A stretch of 64,000 bases of DNA from Sphaerisporangium corydalis (GTDB lineage Bacteria; Actinomycetota; Actinomycetes; Streptosporangiales; Streptosporangiaceae): contig NZ_JANZYP010000055.1 in NCBI RefSeq assembly GCF_025506355.1, positions 1 to 64,000 on the forward strand. Direction: 5' to 3'. Positions 8,743 to 16,247 of the stretch are shown piece after piece. A program made the translations under genes and the position numbers. The stretch's first letter is position 1; every line of letters begins with the position of its first letter. The notes under the pieces are model-generated. The model saw only the letters and a program-made list of their open reading frames with translations. It was not told the origin of the DNA and ran no database searches.

Positions 8743-9975
8743 TCACCCAGGACGGCTCGCCGTCACTCCAGGACGGCTTCCCGTACGGGGTGCCGGGACG
8801 ACGACCAGGGTGTGGGAGGCGGTGCCGAACGCCGCCCGCCGGCCCATGTCGACCTGGGCGACGCCGGTCAGGCCGGGCACCCGCACCGGTGACAGGCGGG
8901 TCTTCTCGGTCCCGTCGCCGAGCTGGCCCTGGAAGTTGAACCCCCACGACCACACGGTGCCGTCGGAGCGCAGCGCCTCGCTGGACCAGAAGCCGGCCGT
9001 GGCCTGGACGACCCCGGACAGCCCCGGCACCACGCCGGGTACCGTCCGGCCGGTCCTGGTGCCGTCGCCGAGCTGGCCGTTGCCGTTGTCCCCCCAGGCG
9101 TAGAGGGAGCCGTCGGCGCCCACGGCCAGGGAGTGGTCGTCGCCTCCGGCGATGCCGACGGCGCTCGCGGCCAGCGCCACCCGCACCGGCGCCGTCCGGA
9201 CCGTCACGGTGCCGTCGCCGAGCTGGCCGCTGGTGTTCAGCCCCCAGGCGTAGAGCCGGCCGTTCACGCCCAGCGCCAGGCTGTGCAGTGTGCCGGCGGC
9301 GACCCGGACGGCGTTCCCCGGTCCCGGCACCCTCACCGGGGCCGGGCGGTCGTCCCGGGTGCCGTCGCCGAGCTGGCCGTGGGAGTTCAGCCCCCAGGAC
9401 CACAGCGAGCCGTCCGCGCCCGCCGCCAGGCCGTGCGACGACCCGGCGGCGACGGCGGCGATCACCGGCAGGCCGGTCACCTGGGCCGGGACCGGCCTCG
9501 GCGCCCCCGAGCCGTTGCCGAGCCGGCCCGCGTCGTCGCTCCCCCAGGACCACACCGTGCCGTCGGAGCGCAGCGCCAGCGTGAACCCGTTGCCTGCGGC
9601 GATCGCGGCGACGTCCGCGAGCCCCGGCACCGGCGCGGGCACCGCCCGGTTGATCATGGTCCCGTCGCCGAGCTGGCCGTCGGCGTTGTCACCCCAGGTC
9701 CACACGGTGCCGTCGGCGGCGACGGCCACGCTGTGGTCACCGCCGGCCGCGACCGCGGCGAAGTCGTGGCCCGCTCCTGCCACCGCCACGGGCCGTGCCC
9801 GGGAGGTCTCGGTGCCGTCGCCGAGCTGGCCCGAGGTGTTGTAGCCCCAGGCCGCGGTACGGGTACGGACCAGGGCGACCGGGGCGGCGGTGGCGCTCGG
9901 CGGCGGCCCGGTGGCGAGCCCCATGACCATCGGTACGAACAGGTTCCGCGGCGAGGCCCACAGGAGCTTGGTCAT
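8743..9975 (-). CDS. Secreted RCC1-repeat beta-propeller protein
   Basis: The 410-residue protein starts at ATG 9975, which has AAGGAGG seven bases upstream. After an atypical signal-like N-terminus (hydrophobic, ending near ATAAP) it consists of seven RCC1 repeats of about 50 residues. Each has a WG-x-N-x2-GQLGDGT motif, with one diverged copy GRLGNG. Seven blades is the number needed to close an RCC1 propeller. Bacterial secreted RCC1 proteins are thought to bind proteins or surface ligands; no enzymatic motif is present. The last residues are encoded by a short direct repeat at 8734-8774. Confidence 0.85.
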   Translation of the reverse strand: MTKLLWASPRNLFVPMVMGLATGPPPSATAAPVALVRTRTAAWGYNTSGQLGDGTETSRARPVAVAGAGHDFAAVAAGGDHSVAVAADGTVWTWGDNADGQLGDGTMINRAVPAPVPGLADVAAIAAGNGFTLALRSDGTVWSWGSDDAGRLGNGSGAPRPVPAQVTGLPVIAAVAAGSSHGLAAGADGSLWSWGLNSHGQLGDGTRDDRPAPVRVPGPGNAVRVAAGTLHSLALGVNGRLYAWGLNTSGQLGDGTVTVRTAPVRVALAASAVGIAGGDDHSLAVGADGSLYAWGDNGNGQLGDGTRTGRTVPGVVPGLSGVVQATAGFWSSEALRSDGTVWSWGFNFQGQLGDGTEKTRLSPVRVPGLTGVAQVDMGRRAAFGTASHTLVVVPAPRTGSRPGVTASRPG

Positions 9976-10075
9976 CGCGCGACCTCCTTCGGCGACCGGG
10001 GACGGACCCGCTTGAGGGGTCCCACCTGGAGGGCGTGCCACCACGTTCCACCCCGGGCCACCCGGCCCGCCCGGC

Positions 10076-10942
10076 TCAGCGCCCGGCGGCCTGGCGTACG
10101 GCGTCCAGGGAGGGGGTGGCCGGCCTGCGGAGCAGCCGGGACAGCTCGCCCGACGGGGTGGCCGTCCACCCCGCGCGGAAGGCGGCGTACAGGTCCAGCA
10201 GCGGGTCGACGGCCGCCGGGGGGAAGCCGGCGGCCACGACGCCGGCCCGGAACTCCTCTTCCGGCACGTCCCGGTAGGGGATGTCCTTCCCGGCGAGCTC
10301 CGACGCCAGCGCCGCCAGGTCGGCCCAGCCGATCGCGTCCGGGCCGTTCAGCTCGTACGTCCGGCCGTCGTGGCCGGGCTCGGCGAGGACGTTCGCCGTC
10401 GCCTCGGCGAGTTCGCCGGTGGTGGCGGGGGTCACCCGGGCCCCGGCGGCCGGTGCCGCGAGCACGCCGGTCGAAAGGGCCGACCGCACGTCACGGGCCA
10501 GCGCGGCGGGCAGCCCGTAGGTCAGGCGCAGGATCGTCCACGCGCCGGAGGATCCGGTGACGAGCTTCTCGGTGCCGGGGCGGTCGCTCGCGGCCGGAAG
10601 CGCGCAGGTGTCGAGGTCGGCCCAGCTCGTGAGGACGAGCCGGGTGGCGCCCGCGGACTTGGCCGCGCGGATCGCGGACGCCTGCTGGGCGGCGCGTACG
10701 GCCGGGGCGGTCCCGTAGTTGGTGCCGTTGATCAGGATGGTGCCCGCGCCGGCGAAGGCGTCCGCGAGCGTCTCCGGGTGGTCGAAGTCGCCCCGGCGGA
10801 CGCGCACCCCCCGCTCGGCCAGGGGCGCCGCCTTCGCGGGGTCGCGGACACTGACGGCCAGCTCGCCGGCCGGCACCGCCGCCAGCAGGTGTTCCACGAC
10901 CGAGCGGCCGAACTCGCCGTTGGCACCGGTAACTATGATCAT
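10076..10942 (-). CDS. NmrA/QorB-like NAD(P)-binding oxidoreductase
   Basis: A 288-residue atypical short-chain dehydrogenase. It starts at ATG 10942 with AGGA five bases upstream and immediately forms the Rossmann strand MIIVTGANGEFG with its dinucleotide loop. The following VRDPAKAAPL segment after strand two suits NADP binding. The Tyr-x3-Lys catalytic pair of classical SDRs is not evident, which fits the NmrA/QorB quinone-reductase-like subgroup. It is divergent from a TetR regulator, and two copies of an inverted repeat lie between them, so it is probably the regulator's main target. It may act on quinones, azo compounds or electrophiles. Confidence 0.86.
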   Translation of the reverse strand: MIIVTGANGEFGRSVVEHLLAAVPAGELAVSVRDPAKAAPLAERGVRVRRGDFDHPETLADAFAGAGTILINGTNYGTAPAVRAAQQASAIRAAKSAGATRLVLTSWADLDTCALPAASDRPGTEKLVTGSSGAWTILRLTYGLPAALARDVRSALSTGVLAAPAAGARVTPATTGELAEATANVLAEPGHDGRTYELNGPDAIGWADLAALASELAGKDIPYRDVPEEEFRAGVVAAGFPPAAVDPLLDLYAAFRAGWTATPSGELSRLLRRPATPSLDAVRQAAGR

Positions 10943-10978
10943 GCTGATCCTCTCGGCGACGCCTCGTCGGCTGAGACT

Positions 10979-11027
10979 AAAGTGGGGCGAGCGCCCCGCT
11001 TTCACGATACGGGGCGGGCGCCCCGCT
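10979..11027. promoter_or_regulatory. Twin TetR-type operators
   Basis: Two copies of the dyad GGGGCG-N2-CGCCCCGCTT lie 27 bp apart (GGGGCG arms begin at 10984 and 11011). The first extends to an almost perfect 24-bp palindrome (10979-11002, AAAGTGGGGCG with CGCCCCGCTTT). They lie between the divergent oxidoreductase and TetR genes, the usual place for autoregulation and target control by a TetR dimer pair. Confidence 0.82.
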
Positions 11028-11048
11028 TACAAGCCCGGGAAGGAAGCC

Positions 11049-11636
11049 ATGCCGGACGCCCTGCCGCGCGACGCCCAGGAGCGCAGGCCCCCGCGTGCCG
11101 ACGCGCGCCGTAACAGGGAGCGGGTCCTCGCCGCCGCCCGCGAGGCCTTCGCCGCCGAGGGGCCCTCGGTCAGCCTCGACGAGATCGCCCGCCGTGCCGG
11201 GCTGGGCGCCGGCACCGTGCACCGCCACTTCCCGACCAAGGAGGAGCTGCTCAAGGCGGTCATCGCCGACCGCCTGACGGCCCTGGCCGAGGAGGCGGCC
11301 GGGCTCGCCGGCGCGGGCGACGCGGGGGAGGCGTTCTTCTCGTTCTTCCACCGCCTGGTCGCGACCGCCAGGGGACATCTGGCGCTTTCGGCGGCGTTTG
11401 CGGGCGCCGAGGAGCTGGCGGACGCGGTCCGGGAGCCCGGCGCGTCCCTCCAGGCGGCCATCGGCGTCCTGCTGTCGCGGGCGCAGGAATCGGGCGCGGT
11501 GCGGGGCGACATCGGGCCTGAGGAGCTCCACGCGATCATCGGCGGGGTGCTGGTCATGGAGCGGCGGCTGTCGTCGGCGGCGTCCCGCGGCCGGGCGATG
11601 GCGGTGGTCGTCGACGGCCTGCGTGCCTCGTCCTGA
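11049..11636 (+). CDS. TetR-family transcriptional regulator
   Basis: A 195-residue regulator from ATG 11049 (GGAAGGA upstream). Residues about 20-65 are the TetR DNA-binding domain: RERVLAAAREAFAAEG helix one, then VSLDEIARRAGLGAGTVHRHF, the helix-turn-helix with its conserved end, then PTKEELL. The C-terminal helical ligand-binding domain resembles the SbtR-like group (AFFSFFHRLV, LHAIIGGVL). The adjacent twin palindromes make it the probable repressor of itself and of the divergent NmrA-like oxidoreductase, released by an unknown small molecule. Confidence 0.93.
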   Translation: MPDALPRDAQERRPPRADARRNRERVLAAAREAFAAEGPSVSLDEIARRAGLGAGTVHRHFPTKEELLKAVIADRLTALAEEAAGLAGAGDAGEAFFSFFHRLVATARGHLALSAAFAGAEELADAVREPGASLQAAIGVLLSRAQESGAVRGDIGPEELHAIIGGVLVMERRLSSAASRGRAMAVVVDGLRASS

Positions 11637-11753
11637 CGAAATCTAGGCCAGGAAGTCTTCTTCAACACCCCAAAACAGCGCTATCGTGATTAAATGGCAC
11701 ATATAGCCCCATACAGCTCAGGTCGTGGCCCATGTCACTGAAAGCCCATCCCG

Positions 11754-12197
11754 ATGTCTGATCTTCTGATCGCCCTAGGCCGGATGAGGAAGGCCTTCAA
11801 CAGCCACGACTTGGGCGCGTTGGCGCAGTGCTTCGGCCAGCGGGCCGTCCTGGTCGCCCCCGACGGCATCGGCCAGGACCGGGAGGAGATCATCTCCTAC
11901 TACGGCCAGTTCATGGACGCGTTCCCCGACGCGAGGTGCACGCCCCAGTCGGTCACCGAGTCCGGTGACGTCATCGTGGCGGAGTACACCCTCACCGGAG
12001 TGCACAAGGGACCCATGCTCGCCCCGGGAGGAGGGGTGATCGAGCCGACCCTGCGGCCCATGACCATCCGTGCCTGCAGCGTGTCCTTCATCGAGGACGG
12101 CGTGATCGCCTGCCATCGCGTCTTCTACGACCAGCTCGAACTGGCCGCCCAGCTCGGCGCCACCCTTGAGTTCGCCGAGACCGAGGCGTGGGCCTGA
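11754..12197 (+). CDS. SnoaL-like/NTF2-fold protein
   Basis: A 147-residue protein with the NTF2-like pattern of SnoaL and ester-cyclase proteins: helix RMRKAFNSHDLGALAQCFGQ, then AVLVAPDG, YYGQFMDAFPDARC (typical of SnoaL-like cyclases), VAEYTLTGVHKGPM and a terminal ACHRVFYDQLELAAQLG. The family covers polyketide cyclases, isomerases and many stand-alone proteins of unknown role. No biosynthetic cluster is adjacent. A short A+T-richer stretch (11640-11740) precedes it and probably holds its promoter; no strong Shine-Dalgarno sequence is visible. Confidence 0.8.
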   Translation: MSDLLIALGRMRKAFNSHDLGALAQCFGQRAVLVAPDGIGQDREEIISYYGQFMDAFPDARCTPQSVTESGDVIVAEYTLTGVHKGPMLAPGGGVIEPTLRPMTIRACSVSFIEDGVIACHRVFYDQLELAAQLGATLEFAETEAWA

Positions 12198-12342
12198 CGC
12201 CGATCACCGCTTGACAGTGCCGCGCCGAACCCCCCTAATGGCGAGATAGCGACACCCGTCCGGGGAGATCGGGCCCCTTCCGGTCCATCCCGCGAGGGGG
12301 TGCGGGAAGCGTGCGACGAGGCTCCCCGCAGCCGGTGAGGCC

Positions 12343-13743
12343 ATGATCAGGCTCTCCCGGCGCCCCGCCCCGGGACCTCTGGCCCATGCGGGAACCGGCC
12401 CCCCGGCGGGCAGCGTCGTCCCCCGGCGCATCCGCCTGATCTCCGGCGTCACGGTCGCGGCACTGGTGCTGCTGTTCACCGTCCTCGCGACCACCAGCCA
12501 GAGCGCCCGCACCGGCCTGCGGATCATCGGGCACGGCGCCGGCCCGCAGGTCGTCGCCACCGCCGGGCTGTACTTCGCGCTCAGCGACATGGACGGGCAG
12601 ATCGCCCAGGTCCTGCTGCTGGGAAAGGACCACCCCGAACGTCGGCAGGCGGCGCTCCAGCTCTACGACCGCCGCCGAGGCGAAGCCGGCCGGGCGCTGT
12701 TCCGCGCCTCGGCGCTCGCCGGTGACGACCCCGCCCAGACGCGGACGACCCAGGCCGTACTCGACGGGATGGGCCGGTACGAGCGGCTCGCCACCCGGGC
12801 GCTGCAACTGGACGAGCAGGCCGGGCACCAGGCCGGCCCCCCGCCCGAGCGCGTCCTGTCGATCTACCGCGACGCCACCGACCTGATGCGCGAGGAACTG
12901 CTGCCGCAGGCGTACAACCTCACCCTGGAGAGCGGCACGAACGTGCGGAGGGTCCACGACGAGACGCGCTCGTCGCTGGCGGCCGGGCGCGCCGTCGTGG
13001 CGGTCGCCGGCGTGCTCGCCCTCGGGTGCCTGGCCGGCCTGCAGGTGTTCCTCGCCCGCCGGTTCCGCCGGGTGATCGGCCCGGCGCTGGTGGTCGCCAC
13101 GGCCATCGCCGCCATGTACGCCTTCACCGGGTTCGGCCTGCCGGCCCGGGAGGCCGAGACGCTGCTCACCGCCAAGCGGGACGGCTTCGACACCGTGCTG
13201 TCCCTGGCCAGGGCCCGCGCGATCGGCAACGGCATGCGCGCCGACCAGACCCGTTACCTGCTGGACCCCCAGCGCGCCGACACCTACGAGCACACCTACC
13301 TGGACGCGGCGCAGTCGGTGCTCTACGTCGAGGCGGGCAACGTGCGCGAGTACCACGAGCGGATGTCGGCCGCAGCCGGACCCTCGGGCTTCCCCGGGTT
13401 CCTCGGCGCCGCGCTCACCGAGCGGGACGGCGAGGGCGCGCGGGCCGCGTTCCTGGCCTACGTGCGCTTCCAGGGGGCGGACGCCACCCTGCGCGCGCTG
13501 CCGGCCCAGGACCGGCACGGCGAGGCCGTCGCCGTCCGGCTGGCGTCGCTGGGCGAGGAGTTCGACGGGTACGACGCCAGGGTCCTCGCGCTGTCCGAGC
13601 GACACCGCGCCGTCTTCGAGCGCGCCATCGCCCAAGGGGAGGACGCCCTGGCCGACCTGCTGTTCCTGCTGCCCGCGGCCATGATCTCCATCGCCGTCCT
13701 GGTGGTCGCGGGCATCCTGCCGCGCCTCAACGAGTACCGCTGA
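12343..13743 (+). CDS. GlnX-like four-TM sensor membrane protein
   Basis: A 466-residue membrane protein with transmembrane segments at about residues 32-50, 216-236, 244-264 and 441-461. They frame two extracytoplasmic alpha-helical domains (51-215 and 265-440), both rich in Arg, Glu and Ala as in tandem four-helix-bundle sensors. This layout, and the glutamate-type binding lipoprotein 25 bases downstream, matches mycobacterial GlnX. There GlnX works with GlnH to relay extracellular aspartate/glutamate levels to the kinase PknG. No PknG-like kinase lies in this window. The assignment rests on topology and gene order, not on a sequence search. Confidence 0.65.
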   Translation: MIRLSRRPAPGPLAHAGTGPPAGSVVPRRIRLISGVTVAALVLLFTVLATTSQSARTGLRIIGHGAGPQVVATAGLYFALSDMDGQIAQVLLLGKDHPERRQAALQLYDRRRGEAGRALFRASALAGDDPAQTRTTQAVLDGMGRYERLATRALQLDEQAGHQAGPPPERVLSIYRDATDLMREELLPQAYNLTLESGTNVRRVHDETRSSLAAGRAVVAVAGVLALGCLAGLQVFLARRFRRVIGPALVVATAIAAMYAFTGFGLPAREAETLLTAKRDGFDTVLSLARARAIGNGMRADQTRYLLDPQRADTYEHTYLDAAQSVLYVEAGNVREYHERMSAAAGPSGFPGFLGAALTERDGEGARAAFLAYVRFQGADATLRALPAQDRHGEAVAVRLASLGEEFDGYDARVLALSERHRAVFERAIAQGEDALADLLFLLPAAMISIAVLVVAGILPRLNEYR

Positions 13744-13768
13744 ATCGAGTACCGCTGAAAGGAGGGCC

Positions 13769-14626
13769 ATGCGGGGCGACCACGGCTTCGGCGCCGTCCG
13801 CACCGCCGCCCGGCTCACCGCGTTCATGACACGGGTCGCGGTCGCGCTCGCCGTCCTGCTCGCGCCGGCCTGCGGCGCGACCGGTCCCGATTCGGTGGCC
13901 GGCAAGGGGACGCTGGTGGTCGGCGTACGGCCCGACCTGCCAGGACTCGGCCTGCGGCTGCCTGACGGCACCTTCGAGGGCTTCGACGTCGACGTGGCCG
14001 CCTACCTGGCCGCCAAGCTCGGGGCGAAGGTGCGGTACGTCGCCGTGCTCGCCGCCGACCGCGAGGCGGTCCTGCTGGACGGGCGGGCCGACCTGGTCCT
14101 CGCCACCTACTCCATCACCCAGGAACGCAAGAAACGGGTCTCCTTCGCCGGCCCTTACCACGTCTCCTACCAGGACATCATGGTCCGCTCCGGGCAGAAG
14201 GGCATCGGCAACGTGCGTGACCTCGCGGGGCGCAGGATCTGCGCCGTGGCCGGCTCCAACGCCGCCGAGCGCGTCGTCGAGGAACGCGGGGTGGCGGCCG
14301 AGCTCGTCCCCGCCACGGACTACGACCAGTGCCTCGCCCTGCTCAAGGACGGCGCACTCGACGCGATCACCACCAACGACGTGATCCTCGCCGGCCTCGC
14401 CCACCGCGCGGGAGGCGGCCTGCGGCTGGTCAACGCCCGCTTCAACGAACAGCGCACCGGCGTCGGCATCCGCAAGGGCGACCTGGACGGCTGCGAGGCC
14501 CTCAACCGCGCGATCACCGACCTCTACCAGGACGGCACCGCCGCCAGACTCCTGCACAAATGGTTCGACGGCACCGGCCTCGACCTCACCTCGATCCACA
14601 TCCCCCGCTTCGAGGGCTGCGAATGA
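13769..14626 (+). CDS. GlnH-like amino-acid-binding lipoprotein (SBP family 3)
   Basis: A 285-residue exported solute-binding protein. The start ATG 13769 has a strong AAAGGAGG four bases upstream. Signal peptide and lipobox LAPAC (Cys about residue 36) are followed by the family 3 binding fold: LVVGVRPDLPG, GFDVDVAAYLAAKLG, DLVLATYSITQERKKRVSFAGPY with the typical ligand-binding Arg region, and a VAGSNAAERV phosphate-loop-like strand. It is most like glutamate/aspartate-binding proteins. Its stop overlaps the start of the MHS transporter gene (ATGA). No ABC permease or ATPase accompanies it, which supports a sensing rather than import role with the upstream GlnX-like protein. Confidence 0.82.
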   Translation: MRGDHGFGAVRTAARLTAFMTRVAVALAVLLAPACGATGPDSVAGKGTLVVGVRPDLPGLGLRLPDGTFEGFDVDVAAYLAAKLGAKVRYVAVLAADREAVLLDGRADLVLATYSITQERKKRVSFAGPYHVSYQDIMVRSGQKGIGNVRDLAGRRICAVAGSNAAERVVEERGVAAELVPATDYDQCLALLKDGALDAITTNDVILAGLAHRAGGGLRLVNARFNEQRTGVGIRKGDLDGCEALNRAITDLYQDGTAARLLHKWFDGTGLDLTSIHIPRFEGCE

Positions 14627-16014
14627 CAACGGGCACCCGGTCGCGCAAGGTCGTCGTCGCCTGCCTGGTGGGCACCTCGCTGGAGTGGTACGACTTCTTC
14701 CTGTACGGCACCGCGGCGGCGCTCGTGTTCGGCCGGCTGTTCTTCCCCCAGGCCGACCCGCTGACCGGCACGCTGCTGGCGTTCGCCACCTACGGTGCCG
14801 GGTTCGTCGCCCGCCCGATCGGGGGCGTGCTGTTCGGCCACTTCGGCGACCGGGTGGGCCGCAGGAACGTCCTCGCGGTCACGCTGATGGTCATGGGAAT
14901 GGCCACGTTCCTCATCGGCCTGCTCCCGACGTACGCCACCATCGGCGCCGCCGCACCGGTCCTGCTGGTCGTGCTGCGCTTCGTGCAGGGCCTCAGCCTG
15001 GGCGGCGAGTGGGCCGGCGCGGTGCTGCTGTCCATGGAACACGGCCATCCCGGCCGGCACGGTCTGGACGCCGGCTGGCCGCAGGCCGGGGTGCCCGTGG
15101 GCAACCTGCTGGCGGTCGGGGTGTTCGGCCTGGCCGGCGCGGTCCTGCCCGCCGACGCCTTCCTGACATGGGGATGGCGGGTGCCGTTCCTGCTCTCGGG
15201 CCTGCTCGCGCTCGTCGGGATCTGGATCCGGGCCAACATCGCCGAGTCACCCCTGTTCGTCGAGGTCACCACCCGTTCACGCCTGCCGCTGACCGAGGTC
15301 ATCCGCACCCAGCCGCGAGCCCTGCTGTCCGCCTTCTGCGCCCGCCTCGGCGTCGACGTCGCCTACTACGTCTTCACCCTCTACCTACTCACCTACCTCA
15401 CCGCCACCCCACGCGCGGGCGCCGCGCAGCCGCCCCTCGTCGCCCCGAACACCGCCACCGCGGACGCCGGCTTACATGCCGCCACCGTGGACGCCGGCCT
15501 GAATTCGGCCGCCGCGGACTGCGGTCTGCACGCCGTCTTCGTGGCCTCCGCCGTCCAGGTCCTGCTCATCCCGCTCTTCGCGGCCCTGTCCGACCGCCTC
15601 GGCCGCCGGACCGTCTACCTGGCCGGTGTGATCGTGGCGGCGGTCTGGGTCTTCGCCTTCTTCCCGCTGCTCGACCTCGGCTCCTTCCCCGCGATCCTGC
15701 TCGCCGTCGGCGTCGCCCTGGTCGCGCACGCGGCCATGTACGGCCCGCAGGCCGCGTTCATCGCCGAACTGTTCGCCACCCGGCTCCGCTACAGCGGCAC
15801 CTCCCTCGGCTACCAGCTCGCCGGCGTCGCCGGCGGCGGCCTGGCCCCCATCGTCGCGGTCCTCCTCCTCGACCACTACGCCACCACCACCGCCATCTCC
15901 CTCTACGTCGTCGCCACCCTCACCCTCACCACCCTCGGCCTCGCGATCGCCCCCAAGCCACCACCTGAGCCACTGGGCACGCGGTCGCCGACCGTCCCCC
16001 AAGGCTCCATCTGA
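14623..16014 (+). CDS. MHS-family MFS transporter (metabolite:H+ symporter)
   Basis: A 463-residue, 12-helix transporter. N-terminal SLEWYDFFLYGTAAAL and ARPIGGVLFGHFGDRVGRR are hallmark motifs of the MHS subfamily, which carries carboxylates, betaines, proline or shikimate with protons. The MFS motif recurs at SDRLGRRTVYL. ATG 14623 overlaps the upstream TGA, so translation is coupled to the GlnH-like gene; substrate could be an amino acid or dicarboxylate linked to that sensor. Unusually, the loop before helix seven (about residues 278-304) consists of three 9-residue tandem repeats. No obvious damage to the fold. Confidence 0.9.
   Translation: MTTGTRSRKVVVACLVGTSLEWYDFFLYGTAAALVFGRLFFPQADPLTGTLLAFATYGAGFVARPIGGVLFGHFGDRVGRRNVLAVTLMVMGMATFLIGLLPTYATIGAAAPVLLVVLRFVQGLSLGGEWAGAVLLSMEHGHPGRHGLDAGWPQAGVPVGNLLAVGVFGLAGAVLPADAFLTWGWRVPFLLSGLLALVGIWIRANIAESPLFVEVTTRSRLPLTEVIRTQPRALLSAFCARLGVDVAYYVFTLYLLTYLTATPRAGAAQPPLVAPNTATADAGLHAATVDAGLNSAAADCGLHAVFVASAVQVLLIPLFAALSDRLGRRTVYLAGVIVAAVWVFAFFPLLDLGSFPAILLAVGVALVAHAAMYGPQAAFIAELFATRLRYSGTSLGYQLAGVAGGGLAPIVAVLLLDHYATTTAISLYVVATLTLTTLGLAIAPKPPPEPLGTRSPTVPQGSI
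15454..15534. repeat. Three 27-bp tandem repeats inside the MHS transporter gene
   Basis: Units 15454-15480, 15481-15507 and 15508-15534 encode ATADAGLHA, ATVDAGLNS and AAADCGLHA. They are in frame and lengthen the extramembrane loop between the transporter halves by 27 residues compared with what a simple MHS loop would need. Confidence 0.85.
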
Positions 16015-16247
16015 CATCTCCGTAGCCTCGGCGCCGTCGTCCTTTCAGTGCCGGACGGCGATATCGAGGTGGACGCATTGAGGTGGAGTGGACGTTGCGA
16101 CGGAGGGAAGTGATCCTGATCCGCGCGCTCCAGTCGCCGGTAAAGCGCGAAACACCGAGCAAATTTGATCAACGTCGGCTCATGCCTGTGTAGGTCCTTC
16201 GCCTGAGGCCGTACTTCGGTTCAGTTTCAGCGCCCACGGTTACCAGA

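Noticed and set aside
8734-8774. Short direct repeat (CGGCTCGCCGTCAC twice) at the RCC1 gene end as a regulatory site
   Set aside because: It overlaps the last codons and stop of the RCC1 gene and looks like a small coding duplication rather than an operator.
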